Shown one piece after another: positions 35,016-43,306 of a DNA stretch of 43,471 nucleotides. The translations under genes were made by a program, and so were the position numbers. Source of the stretch: Actinomycetota bacterium. GTDB taxonomy: Bacteria > Actinomycetota > Actinomycetes > Nanopelagicales > Nanopelagicaceae. The stretch lies in the NCBI GenBank assembly GCA_005787575.1, contig SYAN01000030.1, forward strand, positions 1 to 43,471, written 5' to 3'. How positions within the stretch are numbered: the first letter of the stretch is position 1; every line of letters begins with the position of its first letter. The notes beneath the pieces are model-generated. The model had not been told where the DNA came from. It did no database searches and saw nothing but the letters and a program-made list of their open reading frames with translations.

Positions 35016-35999
35016 GTGAAGAGCGTCATTACACGAGACCTTGTGAAGGTCTACAAAGTTTCTGCGCGAAGCAAGGATAAGAAATCCGCATCAAAAGAAG
35101 TGCGTGCACTCGATGGACTATCTCTGGATGTCGAAGAAGGAACGGTCCTCAGTGTCCTTGGTCCTAATGGTGCAGGTAAGACCACCCTTGTGAGAGTTCT
35201 CACTACTTTGCTCAGGCCAGATTCGGGCGAAGCAACTGTCGCCGGCGTCGATGTGATCAAACACCCGGATGATGTTCGAAAGTTAATCGGATTATCTGGT
35301 CAATACGCAGCTGTCGACGAGACTTTAACTGGCTGGGATAACTTAGTGATGTTCGCTCGCCTCAATCGCATGAGTAGTGCAACATCTCATGCTCGAGCCA
35401 ATGAACTCTTAGAGCAGTTTTCTCTCGGTGATGCAGCAAAACGACCGATAAAGACTTATTCAGGAGGTATGCGAAGACGGCTTGACCTTGCCGCTTCACT
35501 GATAGTAAAACCAAAGGTTCTCTTCTTGGATGAGCCGACCACCGGACTTGACCCAAGGGGTCGTCAAGAGATGTGGGGTGTGATCAACTCTCTTGTTGAT
35601 AGCGGAGTGACACTCCTGCTCACGACCCAATATCTGGAAGAGGCAGACCAACTTGCAGATGAAATCGCAGTCGTTGATCACGGCAAAGTGATCGCGAGAG
35701 GAACTTCAGATCAACTCAAGCGAGAAGTTGGTGGTGAACGATTAGAGATCGTTGTGGAACAGCAACATATTCCCGCGGTGCGCGAGATAGTCTCGAAGAT
35801 CTCACCAAATGTCATTATTGATGAAGACCTCCGCCGAATCTCTGCGCCAGTGGCCACAGGAACGAAAGCACTTATGGAGGCGGTTAAAGCTTTGGACGAT
35901 GCTGGAATACATCCACTTGATTTAGGCTTGAAGCGGCCGTCGCTGGATGATGTCTTTCTCTCACTCACCGGACATGTAGCAGAGAGCGAGGAGAAGTGA
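35016..35999 (+). CDS. ABC transporter ATP-binding protein, DrrA type
   Basis: A 327-residue ATPase. Walker A LGPNGAGKTTLVRVLTTLL (about 48-66), Q-loop in GLSGQYAAVDETLTG, signature TYSGGMRRRLDLAASLI (about 149-165), Walker B PKVLFLDEPTTGLDPRGRQ and the H-loop-like LLTTQYLEEADQLAD (Gln replaces the switch His position region). The C-terminal ~90 residues, ending with LGLKRPSLDDVFLSLTGH, are typical of daunorubicin-resistance DrrA. It pairs with the overlapping permease gene. GTG start. Confidence 0.92.
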   Translation: MKSVITRDLVKVYKVSARSKDKKSASKEVRALDGLSLDVEEGTVLSVLGPNGAGKTTLVRVLTTLLRPDSGEATVAGVDVIKHPDDVRKLIGLSGQYAAVDETLTGWDNLVMFARLNRMSSATSHARANELLEQFSLGDAAKRPIKTYSGGMRRRLDLAASLIVKPKVLFLDEPTTGLDPRGRQEMWGVINSLVDSGVTLLLTTQYLEEADQLADEIAVVDHGKVIARGTSDQLKREVGGERLEIVVEQQHIPAVREIVSKISPNVIIDEDLRRISAPVATGTKALMEAVKALDDAGIHPLDLGLKRPSLDDVFLSLTGHVAESEEK

Positions 36000-36001
36000 T
36001 C

Positions 36002-36799
36002 ATGAACGCAGTCAATGACTCAATCGTCATAATGAAACGCCAACTCTTGCAGTTGATTCGAATCCCTGAGGTCCTCATCTTCTCAACTATCCAGCCAGTG
36101 ATGTTTGTCTTGCTATTTCGCTACGTCTTCGGTGGATCAATCTCGACGGGTATTCCTGGAGTCGACTATGTGCAATTGCTGATGCCTGGAATCTTCGTTC
36201 AAACAGTGGCATTTACTCTTGCTGGAACTGCTGTGGGTCTTGCGCAAGACATGGAAAGAGGTCTTATTGATCGCTTCCGTTCTATGCCTATTTCAAGGTC
36301 GGCAGTAGTTGTTGGGCGTGCGTTGGGCGATGGTGCGCTCAATGTCGTGGTGCTCTTGGTGATGGGCCTTGCAGGCTTTGTCGTCGGATGGCGCCCTTCC
36401 GCTTCAATCCTTTCGATTATTGGTGGATTTGCCTTCCTCTTACTCTTCGGATTTGCCATGTCTTGGATCGGAGTCTTAATCGGCTTATCGGTTCGTGATG
36501 CACGCGTTGCTAACTCTGCAGTCTTTCTAGCCGTCTTTCCGCTGACCTTCCTATCGAATGCCTTCGCTCCGACCACCGGAATGCCCAAGGCGCTTCAATA
36601 TTTCGCCGAGTGGAATCCAGTTTCGACCATGGTCGCAGCTTGTCGGGAACTTTTTGGGCTAACGAACATCTTTGGTGTGACCGCGAACTCCCTACCAGCA
36701 GAGCAGCCGATCTTGATGTCTTTCTTGTACATGATCGCCTTGATGGTCATTTTCATCCCACTTTCAGTGAGAAAGTACAAGAACTCAACGTCGCGTTAG
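36002..36799 (+). CDS. ABC-2 type permease, DrrB type
   Basis: A 265-residue protein with six membrane helices. The N-terminal MKRQLLQLIRIPEVLIFSTI and QPVMFVLLFRYVFGG are typical, followed by GLAQDMERGLIDRFRSMPISRSAVVVGR (ABC-2 cytoplasmic coupling motif) and NAFAPTTGMPKALQYFAEWNPV. With the upstream DrrA-like ATPase it forms an exporter of hydrophobic compounds such as anthracycline-like drugs or lipids. The frame opens at GTG 35996 overlapping the drrA stop; I use the ATG at 36002, 2 bp after that stop. Confidence 0.9.
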   Translation: MNAVNDSIVIMKRQLLQLIRIPEVLIFSTIQPVMFVLLFRYVFGGSISTGIPGVDYVQLLMPGIFVQTVAFTLAGTAVGLAQDMERGLIDRFRSMPISRSAVVVGRALGDGALNVVVLLVMGLAGFVVGWRPSASILSIIGGFAFLLLFGFAMSWIGVLIGLSVRDARVANSAVFLAVFPLTFLSNAFAPTTGMPKALQYFAEWNPVSTMVAACRELFGLTNIFGVTANSLPAEQPILMSFLYMIALMVIFIPLSVRKYKNSTSR

Positions 36800-36820
36800 T
36801 TGAGTTACCTTTTTAAAGGT
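36782..36820. terminator. terminator between the DrrB-type gene and greA
   Basis: AACTCAA (36782-36788) pairs with TTGAGTT (36800-36806) and is followed by ACCTTTTT, giving a stem then T-run for the forward gene. A second stem ACCTT/AAGGT (36807-36820) lies next to it and could serve the convergent greA. Confidence 0.5.
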
Positions 36821-36828
36821 AGAGAGCT

Positions 36829-37311
36829 TTAGAAGGGCTCGGCTTCAAGAATCGCTACTTGGATCTCTCGACCATTTGGCGCCTTGTAACTGACAGTCTC
36901 ACCAACTTTTGCCCCTAATATCGCCGACCCAAGTGGAGAGTTCTCGCTGTAAACATCCAGATCTGTTGCCGCAATTTCTCGTGACCCTAGGAGAAAACGC
37001 ATCTCATCGCCACCGATATCCACTTTGATCTTCATTCCCACCCCAACAATTCCCGATTCACTTGCTGGTGGGGTCCCGATAATCGCGTGTTCGAGCATGT
37101 GGCGAAGTTGGCGAATACGCCCTTCCATCTTTCCTTGCTCTTCTTTGGCTGCGTGGTAGCCACCATTCTCTTTGAGATCGCCTTCGGCACGCGCTGCCTC
37201 AATTCGCTTGACTATTTCTGCGCGCCTTGGACCTTCGAGGTCTGAAAGTTCTGCAGCTAAACGATCTGCTGCCTCTTGGGTTAGCCAAGTCTTGGTGGGC
37301 TCCTTGCTCAT
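36829..37311 (-). CDS. greA: transcription elongation factor GreA
   Basis: A 160-residue protein with the GreA/GreB layout: an N-terminal coiled coil (about 10-80) carrying WLTQEAADRLAAELSDLEGPRRAEIVKRIEAARAEGDLKENGGYHAAKEEQG in short recognisable parts such as GDLKENGGYHAAKE (acidic tip), and a C-terminal FKBP-like domain with NSPLGSAILGAKVGETVSYKAPNG. It rescues backtracked RNA polymerase. A TAATTT box 6 bp before the ATG suggests leaderless expression. DUF4307 lies immediately upstream on the same strand. Confidence 0.95.
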   Translation of the reverse strand: MSKEPTKTWLTQEAADRLAAELSDLEGPRRAEIVKRIEAARAEGDLKENGGYHAAKEEQGKMEGRIRQLRHMLEHAIIGTPPASESGIVGVGMKIKVDIGGDEMRFLLGSREIAATDLDVYSENSPLGSAILGAKVGETVSYKAPNGREIQVAILEAEPF

Positions 37312-37317
37312 AGCCTG

Positions 37318-37323
37318 AAATTA
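37318..37323 (-). promoter_or_regulatory. -10 element of greA
   Basis: TAATTT on the minus strand, 6 bp before the ATG at 37311, in the 25-bp gap after the DUF4307 gene. Confidence 0.4.
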
Positions 37324-37336
37324 CCCGACTTCTCGA

Positions 37337-37750
37337 TTAGCGCACATCGCAGTTGATCACATCGGCATTGACGGCACGAATTCGGGTGTCGATTTCACTA
37401 GTCTGCGTCACTTTTCCGGGAGCGCCATTGGGTGGGAATCGATCTGTCCGCTCACCCACTATGTTCTTTTCGAAATCTCGAGCGACAAGTGTGCAGACCA
37501 CATCAAGTGATCTCTCGTTGCGCTCAAGAAGGTATGTGATTGATATTCGTTCATCGTCGATAACTTGGAATGAGATCAGCTCGTGCCTGAGTGATGGTTG
37601 GCTGTGATACCCAGCGCTCCAGAGCAGCCATGGAATTCCAAGAATGGCGAAGATGAGGGCTGGAATCTTCCAGCGACTCTGGCCATCAATGTAACGCTTT
37701 CCATAACGATCACGAAGAAAGTCTTTGTCATACTCAGGTCTAATCTCCAT
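37337..37750 (-). CDS. DUF4307 membrane protein
   Basis: A 137-residue protein with one N-terminal membrane helix (about 25-45, IPALIFAILGIPWLLWSAGY) and an extracytoplasmic beta-rich domain with two Cys (VVCTLVARD and NCDVR at the end) that may pair. DUF4307 genes sit beside greA throughout Actinobacteria, with unknown role. It is divergent from the small membrane protein gene across 26 bp. Confidence 0.85.
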   Translation of the reverse strand: MEIRPEYDKDFLRDRYGKRYIDGQSRWKIPALIFAILGIPWLLWSAGYHSQPSLRHELISFQVIDDERISITYLLERNERSLDVVCTLVARDFEKNIVGERTDRFPPNGAPGKVTQTSEIDTRIRAVNADVINCDVR

Positions 37751-37759
37751 GGCGCGCTA

Positions 37760-37767
37760 GTTATACT
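37760..37767. promoter_or_regulatory. overlapping bidirectional -10 elements, DUF4307 / small membrane protein
   Basis: TATAAC (minus strand, 37765-37760) and TATACT (plus strand, 37762-37767) overlap. Each ends exactly 9 bp before its start codon (37750 and 37777), giving leaders of 2-3 nt at most. Confidence 0.45.
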
Positions 37768-37776
37768 CGCCCCATC

Positions 37777-37965
37777 ATGGAAGAGACAAGTTATGACCCT
37801 GGAATCGCTGGTTCGATTGTCTTTTCGAGCCTTACTATCGCCGTAGTCTTACTTTTGATCTCGTTCTATCGTCGCTATCGACGTATGCAACTTCGTGCGC
37901 TTGCTGACCAGAATCCACGAGAATCACAAATTCAAGAGCGCGATCCTCGTGAAGACAGTCGTTAA
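37777..37965 (+). CDS. small single-pass membrane protein
   Basis: A 62-residue protein: short acidic outside end, one helix (about 11-30, GSIVFSSLTIAVVLLLISFY), then a basic RRYRRMQLR stretch and a charged tail rich in Arg/Glu. It overlaps the start of SURF1 by 17 bp and shares a promoter region with DUF4307. Small proteins of this shape occur next to SURF1/DUF4307 in Actinobacteria; the function is unknown, an oxidase-associated role being one possibility. Confidence 0.7.
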   Translation: MEETSYDPGIAGSIVFSSLTIAVVLLLISFYRRYRRMQLRALADQNPRESQIQERDPREDSR

Positions 37966-38698
37966 GAGAATCGCCTTCGCGCTAGTCCTTCTCGCCACAG
38001 CCTCGATCTTTATCTCGCTAGGTCTCTGGCAATGGGCTCGGGCGGGCCAACTTCAAGATCTCAGAAGAGAACTAGAGGCAATTACGAAGATCGCTCCGGT
38101 CGCCTTAAACGAAATTCATGCACCACAAGTTCCACTCGATGGAGCCGTGGTCAATCGCAACGTTGAGGTCTCTGGTCGATACATCGCGCAATTCATCGCG
38201 CGTGGACAGCCTGGTGGTGAGATAGAGGTAGCCCTGCTTGATGTCTCTGGTTCAACCAGACCAGGTGCAATCTTGGTTGCGAGGGAAGTTCTCACGAAAA
38301 GTGATCTGACTTTGCCAGGTGGTGAAGTGAAACTAGTGGCCCGCTTACTTCCGGCTCAACAAGAGGATTACGACCCCAGCGCCCGGCTGACCGAAGCGAG
38401 CGATGACTTAGTTCGCATTTCGAGCGCCCTGATCGAAGGGCAAGTTCAGACTCCGCTCTATGACGGCTACCTCCTCCTTCAATCAGAGGAGAGTGGCGGA
38501 ATCTCATCGCAACTTCGAGTGATTCCCGACCAGATAGCAAAACCCACGGTTCCTGGCTATTACTGGCAACACATCGCCTATGTGGTTATCTGGTTTCTCA
38601 TGGCGGCGGTGACGCTCTACCTACCGTTCTATCAACGCAAGCGAACTAAACTCCTTGCATCCAGCTCGGATCGAAATGAGATAGAGAGGACGAAATGA
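37949..38698 (+). CDS. SURF1-family cytochrome c oxidase assembly protein
   Basis: A 249-residue protein with the two-helix SURF1 design: N-terminal helix followed by LGLWQWARAGQLQDL, a large extracytoplasmic domain with VEVSGRY and DGYLLLQSEESGG, and a C-terminal YYWQHIAYVVIWFLMAAVTLYLPFYQRK segment given here by its WQHIAYVVIWF core. SURF1 helps insert heme a into the oxidase. I choose the GTG at 37949; the open frame extends 18 codons further into the small membrane protein gene without a helix pattern. DUF3817 follows with an ATGA overlap. Confidence 0.88.
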   Translation: MKTVVKRIAFALVLLATASIFISLGLWQWARAGQLQDLRRELEAITKIAPVALNEIHAPQVPLDGAVVNRNVEVSGRYIAQFIARGQPGGEIEVALLDVSGSTRPGAILVAREVLTKSDLTLPGGEVKLVARLLPAQQEDYDPSARLTEASDDLVRISSALIEGQVQTPLYDGYLLLQSEESGGISSQLRVIPDQIAKPTVPGYYWQHIAYVVIWFLMAAVTLYLPFYQRKRTKLLASSSDRNEIERTK

Positions 38699-39021
38699 GC
38701 GCAAACGATAAATCGATGCATGGGGTGTTCATCCGATTTCGCGTGATGGCGGTGATCGCTGGAGTGATGTCGCTCCTGCTCTGGTTCGTCGATTTACCGG
38801 TCGTTTACCTCATCGATAATCCCTCACTCAAGGATCAGGTCTCGTGGATTCCCTATGTTCACGGCTATACCTATCCTTTCTATGTCCTCACAGCTATTCA
38901 CCTTGCTGCGAAGAAGCGGTGGAGCGTGCCAAGAATGATTGGCCTGATTCTTGCAGGGACGCTTCCGGTGGCTTCATTCATAGCCGAGCGACGTCTAGCG
39001 CAGTCGATGGCGACAAAGTAG
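38695..39021 (+). CDS. DUF3817 integral membrane protein
   Basis: A 108-residue protein with about three membrane helices: FRVMAVIAGVMSLLLWFVDL, WIPYVHGYTYPFYVLTAIHLA and MIGLILAGTLPVASFIAERR. These are hallmarks of DUF3817 (YdzA-like), found near oxidase or GMP synthase genes in Actinobacteria. The ATG overlaps the SURF1 stop (ATGA). Function unknown; context suggests a link to respiration. Confidence 0.88.
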   Translation: MSANDKSMHGVFIRFRVMAVIAGVMSLLLWFVDLPVVYLIDNPSLKDQVSWIPYVHGYTYPFYVLTAIHLAAKKRWSVPRMIGLILAGTLPVASFIAERRLAQSMATK

Positions 39022-39176
39022 TAGCGCGCCACACGATTCAACTGCTCTCAACTGACGGCTCTTGGCTCTAGCTCTGCGAAGTCAAATCGGCGTGGCTCCA
39101 TTCCTTGACCCAGTGCTGGAATTATCTTTCTCCTCATAACTACCTCGCTCGAATTTCCCGCCTCGAGAGGCAGACT

Positions 39177-40490
39177 TTGACCGCTCAATCTCGGATCACT
39201 TACGTTTTAGATACAAGCGTCCTCCTCGCAGATCCGGGAGCCATTTACAGATTCGCGGAGCATCTGGTCATCATCCCGATTGCTGTTATCGGAGAACTTG
39301 AGAGCAAGCGAGACCATCCTGAGCTTGGGTATTTTGCACGAAGCGCTTTGCGCGCTCTTGATGACCTTCGAATCAAGCACGGTCGACTTGATGAGTCACT
39401 GCCTCTCAATGATCTTGGTGGCGAGCTCTCTGTAGAGCTCAATCATGCTGATATCAATACATTGCCGAGTGGATTACTCCGCGATGGAACGAATGATTCA
39501 AGAATTTTGGCTGTTGCAAAGAATCTGGCAAGTGATGGCAGGAAAGTCGTCCTCGTCACCAAAGACTTACCACTGCGAGTCAAAGCATCTTCAGTGGGTG
39601 TGGAGGCTGAGGAGTATCGAGCGGAGTTAGCGCCGAGTTCTGGATGGACCGGGATGGAAGAGATTGCAGTCGCTGGCTCACTCATCGATTCGCTCTACAA
39701 GTCCGAAGTGGTTGAGTGTGAAGAAGTTTCAGAACTTCCTTGCCATACCGGGGTGGTCCTGCACTCAGAAAAGGGTTCGGCACTTGCACGGGTCACGGCC
39801 GATCACAAACTCGCACTCGTTCGTGGTGATCGATCTGCATTCGGCCTTCACGGTAGGAGCGCCGAGCAGAGAGTCGCGCTCGATATCTTGCTCGATAATG
39901 AAGTAGGCATCGTCTCCCTCGGTGGTCGGGCCGGAACTGGAAAGTCAGCGCTTGCGCTTTCAGCGGGCCTTGAGGCAGTCATGGAGCGGGGGCTTCATAA
40001 GAAGGTTGTTGTCTTTCGCCCGCTCTATCCCGTCGGTGGCCAAGAGCTTGGCTATTTGCCGGGAAGTGAAGGCGAGAAAATGTCGCCTTGGGCCCAGGCA
40101 GTCTTTGACACCCTCGGCGCCATAGTCTCGCCGCAAGTCATTGAAGAGATTCTTGATCGGGGCCTGATTGAAGTTCTGCCACTGACACATATCCGAGGGC
40201 GATCCCTCCACGATTCCTTCGTGATAGTCGATGAAGCTCAATCCCTGGAGCGCGGCGTGCTCCTTACCGTCCTCTCTCGAATTGGCCAGGGTTCGAGGGT
40301 CGTGCTTACACATGATGTTGCTCAGCGGGACAACCTTCGAGTCGGGCGCCACGATGGCGTCGTCGCGGTTGTGGAGTCGCTCAAGGGTCATCCACTCTTT
40401 GCTCACATCACCTTGACTCGAAGTGAGCGTTCACCGATTGCAGCTTTGGTTACCGAGATGCTTGAGGATCCGATTCAACGCGCCATATAA
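39177..40490 (+). CDS. PIN domain - PhoH-family ATPase
   Basis: A 437-residue fusion. The N-terminal PIN ribonuclease domain (about 8-140) has [27 protein letters not shown] and [21 protein letters not shown] with the acidic active-site residues. The C-terminal PhoH ATPase has Walker [17 protein letters not shown] (about 252-267) and Walker [14 protein letters not shown] (about 345-357). PhoH2-type proteins are RNA helicase-ribonucleases. I start at the TTG at 39177, behind GAGAGG at 6 bp, which matches homologues opening just before YVLDTS; the frame's 39105 start adds an unconserved stretch. Confidence 0.9.
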   Translation: MTAQSRITYVLDTSVLLADPGAIYRFAEHLVIIPIAVIGELESKRDHPELGYFARSALRALDDLRIKHGRLDESLPLNDLGGELSVELNHADINTLPSGLLRDGTNDSRILAVAKNLASDGRKVVLVTKDLPLRVKASSVGVEAEEYRAELAPSSGWTGMEEIAVAGSLIDSLYKSEVVECEEVSELPCHTGVVLHSEKGSALARVTADHKLALVRGDRSAFGLHGRSAEQRVALDILLDNEVGIVSLGGRAGTGKSALALSAGLEAVMERGLHKKVVVFRPLYPVGGQELGYLPGSEGEKMSPWAQAVFDTLGAIVSPQVIEEILDRGLIEVLPLTHIRGRSLHDSFVIVDEAQSLERGVLLTVLSRIGQGSRVVLTHDVAQRDNLRVGRHDGVVAVVESLKGHPLFAHITLTRSERSPIAALVTEMLEDPIQRAI

Positions 40491-40759
40491 GGCTTTTTGA
40501 GGTGTGCTAAAGGCGCCAGCAAATCCCACAACGACATATCAGGCATTTCGGACTTTCCACAGTCTGACCTGCGGTTTTCTTCATCCCCAAAATTGAGTGA
40601 GGAAAAATTGTGTCGCCATACCCCACCTTAGATTTGCGACCCCTCAGCCCCTTTGTCACCCTATCGACCTCCCCGTTGACTCTGGACCCTCTTTCTGAGG
40701 GTCGATGAGTCATGGCGAAGAGAGTGAACCGGGCCGACCAAGTGAGAAGGAGGTGGGAG
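40491..40759 (+). promoter_or_regulatory. 269-bp leader/intergenic region before the transglycosylase gene
   Basis: No gene is supported here. A possible RNA hairpin pairs TTTTCTTCA (40575-40583) with TGAGGAAAA (40598-40606). Further on, the 19-bp palindrome at 40685-40703 is enclosed by GACTC/GAGTC. The region contrasts with the very short spacers elsewhere, so it probably holds promoter, operator or mRNA control signals. I found no convincing match to a c-di-AMP (ydaO) riboswitch core, which controls similar hydrolases in other Actinobacteria. Confidence 0.4.
40678..40711 (+). promoter_or_regulatory. strong inverted repeat upstream of the transglycosylase
   Basis: GACCCTC (40685-40691) and GAGGGTC (40697-40703) form a perfect 7-bp dyad with a 5-bp spacer; an outer GACTC (40678-40682)/GAGTC (40707-40711) extends it. 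It could be an operator or an mRNA hairpin; no T-tract follows. Confidence 0.5.
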
Positions 40760-41338
40760 ATGGCGAGGATGAAGCGCTTTGTGGCTGTAGCCGCCTTCAC
40801 ATTTCTCTTCCTCCAGGTGACTGACTCTTCGCACGCCTCGGTGACTATCGAACTTTCGGCGGCCGTAACCATTGAAGAGTTGGCTCAGAATCCTTGGAAG
40901 GACTCATGGCTTCGGGCGGCCGAAATGGATCTCCCCGCACTCATGGCCTTCGTCGATTCGAAGTCAGGTGTCAGGGCGGCGGACCTCCAGGCGGTGAGCA
41001 TCCTGGCCACGCGAATATTCCAAGCTCGAGAACCAAAAGGGGCTCGCGCGGCTGGCAGGGAGTTAGCCAAGGCTAAGTACGGATGGGGTAGTTACCAGTT
41101 CGAATGCCTCAACACGCTTTGGACCAGAGAGAGCCATTGGAACTTCAGAGCTCGAAATCCGCGGACTGGCGCTTACGGCATCCCTCAAGCTTTGCCAGCG
41201 ATGAAAATGCAAATCAAGGGTGAGGACTGGCGGACTAATCCATTGACTCAGATTGCCTGGGGTCTTCACTACATCGACGTGCGTTACGAGACTCCTTGCA
41301 AAGCTCTGAAGAAGTTCAAACGCTCGCGTTACTACTAA
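40760..41338 (+). CDS. secreted lytic transglycosylase-like cell-wall hydrolase
   Basis: A 192-residue secreted protein: signal peptide (MARMKRFVAVAAFTFLFLQV, cleavage near SHAS) and a C-terminal lysozyme-like domain (about 110-192) with KYGWGSYQFECLNTLWTRES split over the catalytic Glu in TRESHWN, then TGAYGIPQALPAMKM, DWRTNPLTQIAWGLHYI and RYETPCKA. Such proteins cleave peptidoglycan glycan strands in Actinobacteria. I choose the ATG at 40760 because a textbook AAGGAGG lies 6 bp upstream and it opens directly on the signal peptide; the frame also has an ATG at 40712. The gene is convergent with fumarase. Confidence 0.88.
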   Translation: MARMKRFVAVAAFTFLFLQVTDSSHASVTIELSAAVTIEELAQNPWKDSWLRAAEMDLPALMAFVDSKSGVRAADLQAVSILATRIFQAREPKGARAAGRELAKAKYGWGSYQFECLNTLWTRESHWNFRARNPRTGAYGIPQALPAMKMQIKGEDWRTNPLTQIAWGLHYIDVRYETPCKALKKFKRSRYY

Positions 41339-41371
41339 TTCCGATCAGAGACAGATACCGACTCTCAAGTC

Positions 41372-43027
41372 TTAGCTAATCGGTTTCTTACCGATTGACA
41401 TGGGCTTGCTTGTCTCGGCGAAGAAATCATTTCCCTTGTCATCAACCACGATGAAGGCAGGGAAATCTTCGACCTCGATGCACCAGATTGCTTCCATTCC
41501 CAATTCTTCATAATCGATAACTTCCACTTTCTTGATGCAATCTTGTGCTAGCCGCGCAGCAGGTCCACCTATTGAGCCAAGATAGAAACCACCATGTGCT
41601 TTACATGCATCAGTGACAGCCTTAGAGCGATTGCCTTTTGCAATCATCACCATCGAGCCACCATGTTCTTGGAATAGATCAACATAAGAGTCCATACGAC
41701 CAGCAGTAGTCGGTCCGAACGAACCGGATGCATATCCAGCTGGAGTTTTCGCCGGTCCTGCGTAATAGACCGCATGATCCTTGAAATAGTCAGGTAGTGG
41801 CTTTCCGGCATCAAGAAGTTCTTTCAACTTCGCATGAGCCAGATCTCGGGCAACAACCATGGTCCCGCTCAGCGAAAGGCGAGTCTTGATTGGATATTTG
41901 GAGAGTCTTGCTCTGATTTCATCCATTGGTTGATTGAGGTCGATTTTTACGACCTCTCCTTCTAACTGAGCATCACTCGTCTCAGGCATGAACTGCGCTG
42001 GGTCGCGCTCCAATTGCTCAATAAATACGCCATCCTTGGTGATCTTCGCCTTCGCTTGTCGATCAGCGGAGCAGGAGACCGCAATCGCGATAGGTAGCGA
42101 TGCACCATGTCGCGGCAGGCGTACGACTCTCACGTCGTGACAAAAATACTTTCCACCGAATTGTGCGCCGATACCGAGAGTTTGTGTCAGCTTATGTATC
42201 TCACGCTCTAATTCCAGGTCCCTAAATGCTCTTCCCGTCCGCTCATTTCCGGTTGTTGGGAGGGAGTCGAGGTACTTGGTGCTTGCGAGTTTGGAGACTT
42301 TGAGTGTGTGTTCGGCACTCGTGCCGCCGATCACGACCGCCAAGTGATAGGGCGGACAGGCTGCGGTGCCGATCGATCGCAACTTCTCATCAAGCCAGTT
42401 CATCAAACTTGTCGGGTTAAGAACTGCTTTGGTCTCTTGATAGAGGAATGACTTATTCGCGCTCCCGCCACCTTTTGCGATGAAAAGGAATTCGTATTCA
42501 TCGGCGTGATCTGAGGAGGAGTAGATCTCAATCTGTGCGGGGAGATTGTTTCCGGTGTTCTTCTCCTGCCACATCGTCACTGGTGCAAGTTGTGAATAGC
42601 GAAGATTGAGTGAGGTGTAGGCGTTGTAAATGCCTCGCGAGATTGTTACCTCATCCTTTTCTGTGGTGAGGACTTGTTGGCCTTTCTTTGCCATGACTAG
42701 CGCAGTGCCAGTGTCTTGGCACATGGGCAAAACGCCTCCGGCAGAGATATTTGCATTCTTCAATAAGTCGAGCGCAACAAAGCGGTCATTAGGGGAACTT
42801 TCATCATCAAGAAGAATCGAAGCAAGTTGCTCTAAATGTTCCCGGCGAAGGAAATGATTGATGTCATGTATCGCGATTTCCGTGAGTCTTTCGATTGCCT
42901 CAGGAGAGACTTTGAGGAAAGTCCTTCCATCTGCTGTGAAAGTGGAAATCCCGTCAATATCTAGTTTTCGATAGCGAGTGGCATCTTCCCCTAACGGAAG
43001 AAGGTCTTCGTAGATGAACTCAGGCAT
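41372..43027 (-). CDS. fum: class I fumarate hydratase
   Basis: A 551-residue Fe-S fumarase (fumarate + water to malate, TCA cycle). Both domains are present: the alpha part with [46 protein letters not shown] in short pieces, [25 protein letters not shown], and the beta part with [48 protein letters not shown] and [28 protein letters not shown]. Cys in MCQDTG, AACPPY and SCSA are the likely cluster ligands. The ATG at 43027 overlaps xseB by 8 bp; the longer open frame is shadow of xseB. Confidence 0.94.
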   Translation of the reverse strand: MPEFIYEDLLPLGEDATRYRKLDIDGISTFTADGRTFLKVSPEAIERLTEIAIHDINHFLRREHLEQLASILLDDESSPNDRFVALDLLKNANISAGGVLPMCQDTGTALVMAKKGQQVLTTEKDEVTISRGIYNAYTSLNLRYSQLAPVTMWQEKNTGNNLPAQIEIYSSSDHADEYEFLFIAKGGGSANKSFLYQETKAVLNPTSLMNWLDEKLRSIGTAACPPYHLAVVIGGTSAEHTLKVSKLASTKYLDSLPTTGNERTGRAFRDLELEREIHKLTQTLGIGAQFGGKYFCHDVRVVRLPRHGASLPIAIAVSCSADRQAKAKITKDGVFIEQLERDPAQFMPETSDAQLEGEVVKIDLNQPMDEIRARLSKYPIKTRLSLSGTMVVARDLAHAKLKELLDAGKPLPDYFKDHAVYYAGPAKTPAGYASGSFGPTTAGRMDSYVDLFQEHGGSMVMIAKGNRSKAVTDACKAHGGFYLGSIGGPAARLAQDCIKKVEVIDYEELGMEAIWCIEVEDFPAFIVVDDKGNDFFAETSKPMSIGKKPIS

Positions 43028-43280
43028 CTTCGTCCTTCTCTGCAGAACCAGACTTTGACTCGGGGCCAGACCCAGCTTTCGAAGCTCGCTTCGACGCACT
43101 CGCCTTCGCGATCTTGGCTTTCGCTCCCTCGAGCCACTCTTCACAGACTTTCACGAGCTCTTCGCCACGTTCCCAGAGCTTGAGGGATTCTTCTAGGCCG
43201 AGTTCGCCACCCTCTAACTCAGCTACGACTTCAGCCAACTCTTCTCGAGCTTCTTCGTAGGAGATTCGCTTCTCAGCCAC
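43020..43280 (-). CDS. xseB: exodeoxyribonuclease VII small subunit
   Basis: An 86-residue protein with the XseB core [48 protein letters not shown], represented by [16 protein letters not shown], forming two helices. An unusually long Lys/Ser/Glu tail (about 60-86) follows. It binds XseA to form ExoVII. GTG start, with TAGATT 6 bp before it. It follows xseA by 26 bp and overlaps fumarase by 8 bp. Confidence 0.92.
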   Translation of the reverse strand: MAEKRISYEEAREELAEVVAELEGGELGLEESLKLWERGEELVKVCEEWLEGAKAKIAKASASKRASKAGSGPESKSGSAEKDEDA

Positions 43281-43286
43281 GCGCTC

Positions 43287-43292
43287 AATCTA
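43287..43292 (-). promoter_or_regulatory. -10 element of xseB
   Basis: On the minus strand TAGATT ends 6 bp before the GTG at 43280, within the 26-bp xseA-xseB gap. A leaderless xseB-fum transcript is possible. Confidence 0.35.
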
Positions 43293-43306
43293 CTCCTTCG
43301 CCAACT

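Noticed and set aside
40491-40711. c-di-AMP (ydaO) riboswitch before the transglycosylase
   Set aside because: The location would suit it, but I could not find the conserved core motifs; covariance search is needed to exclude it fully.
40507-40872. Minus-strand open frame of 121 codons with a Cys-rich end, opposite the transglycosylase leader and start
   Set aside because: It is antisense to a well-supported gene, has no ribosome site or promoter, and its composition is not protein-like.
41372-43144. A fumarase with 39 extra basic N-terminal residues
   Set aside because: The extension is the other frame of xseB; the family start [13 protein letters not shown] is at 43027.
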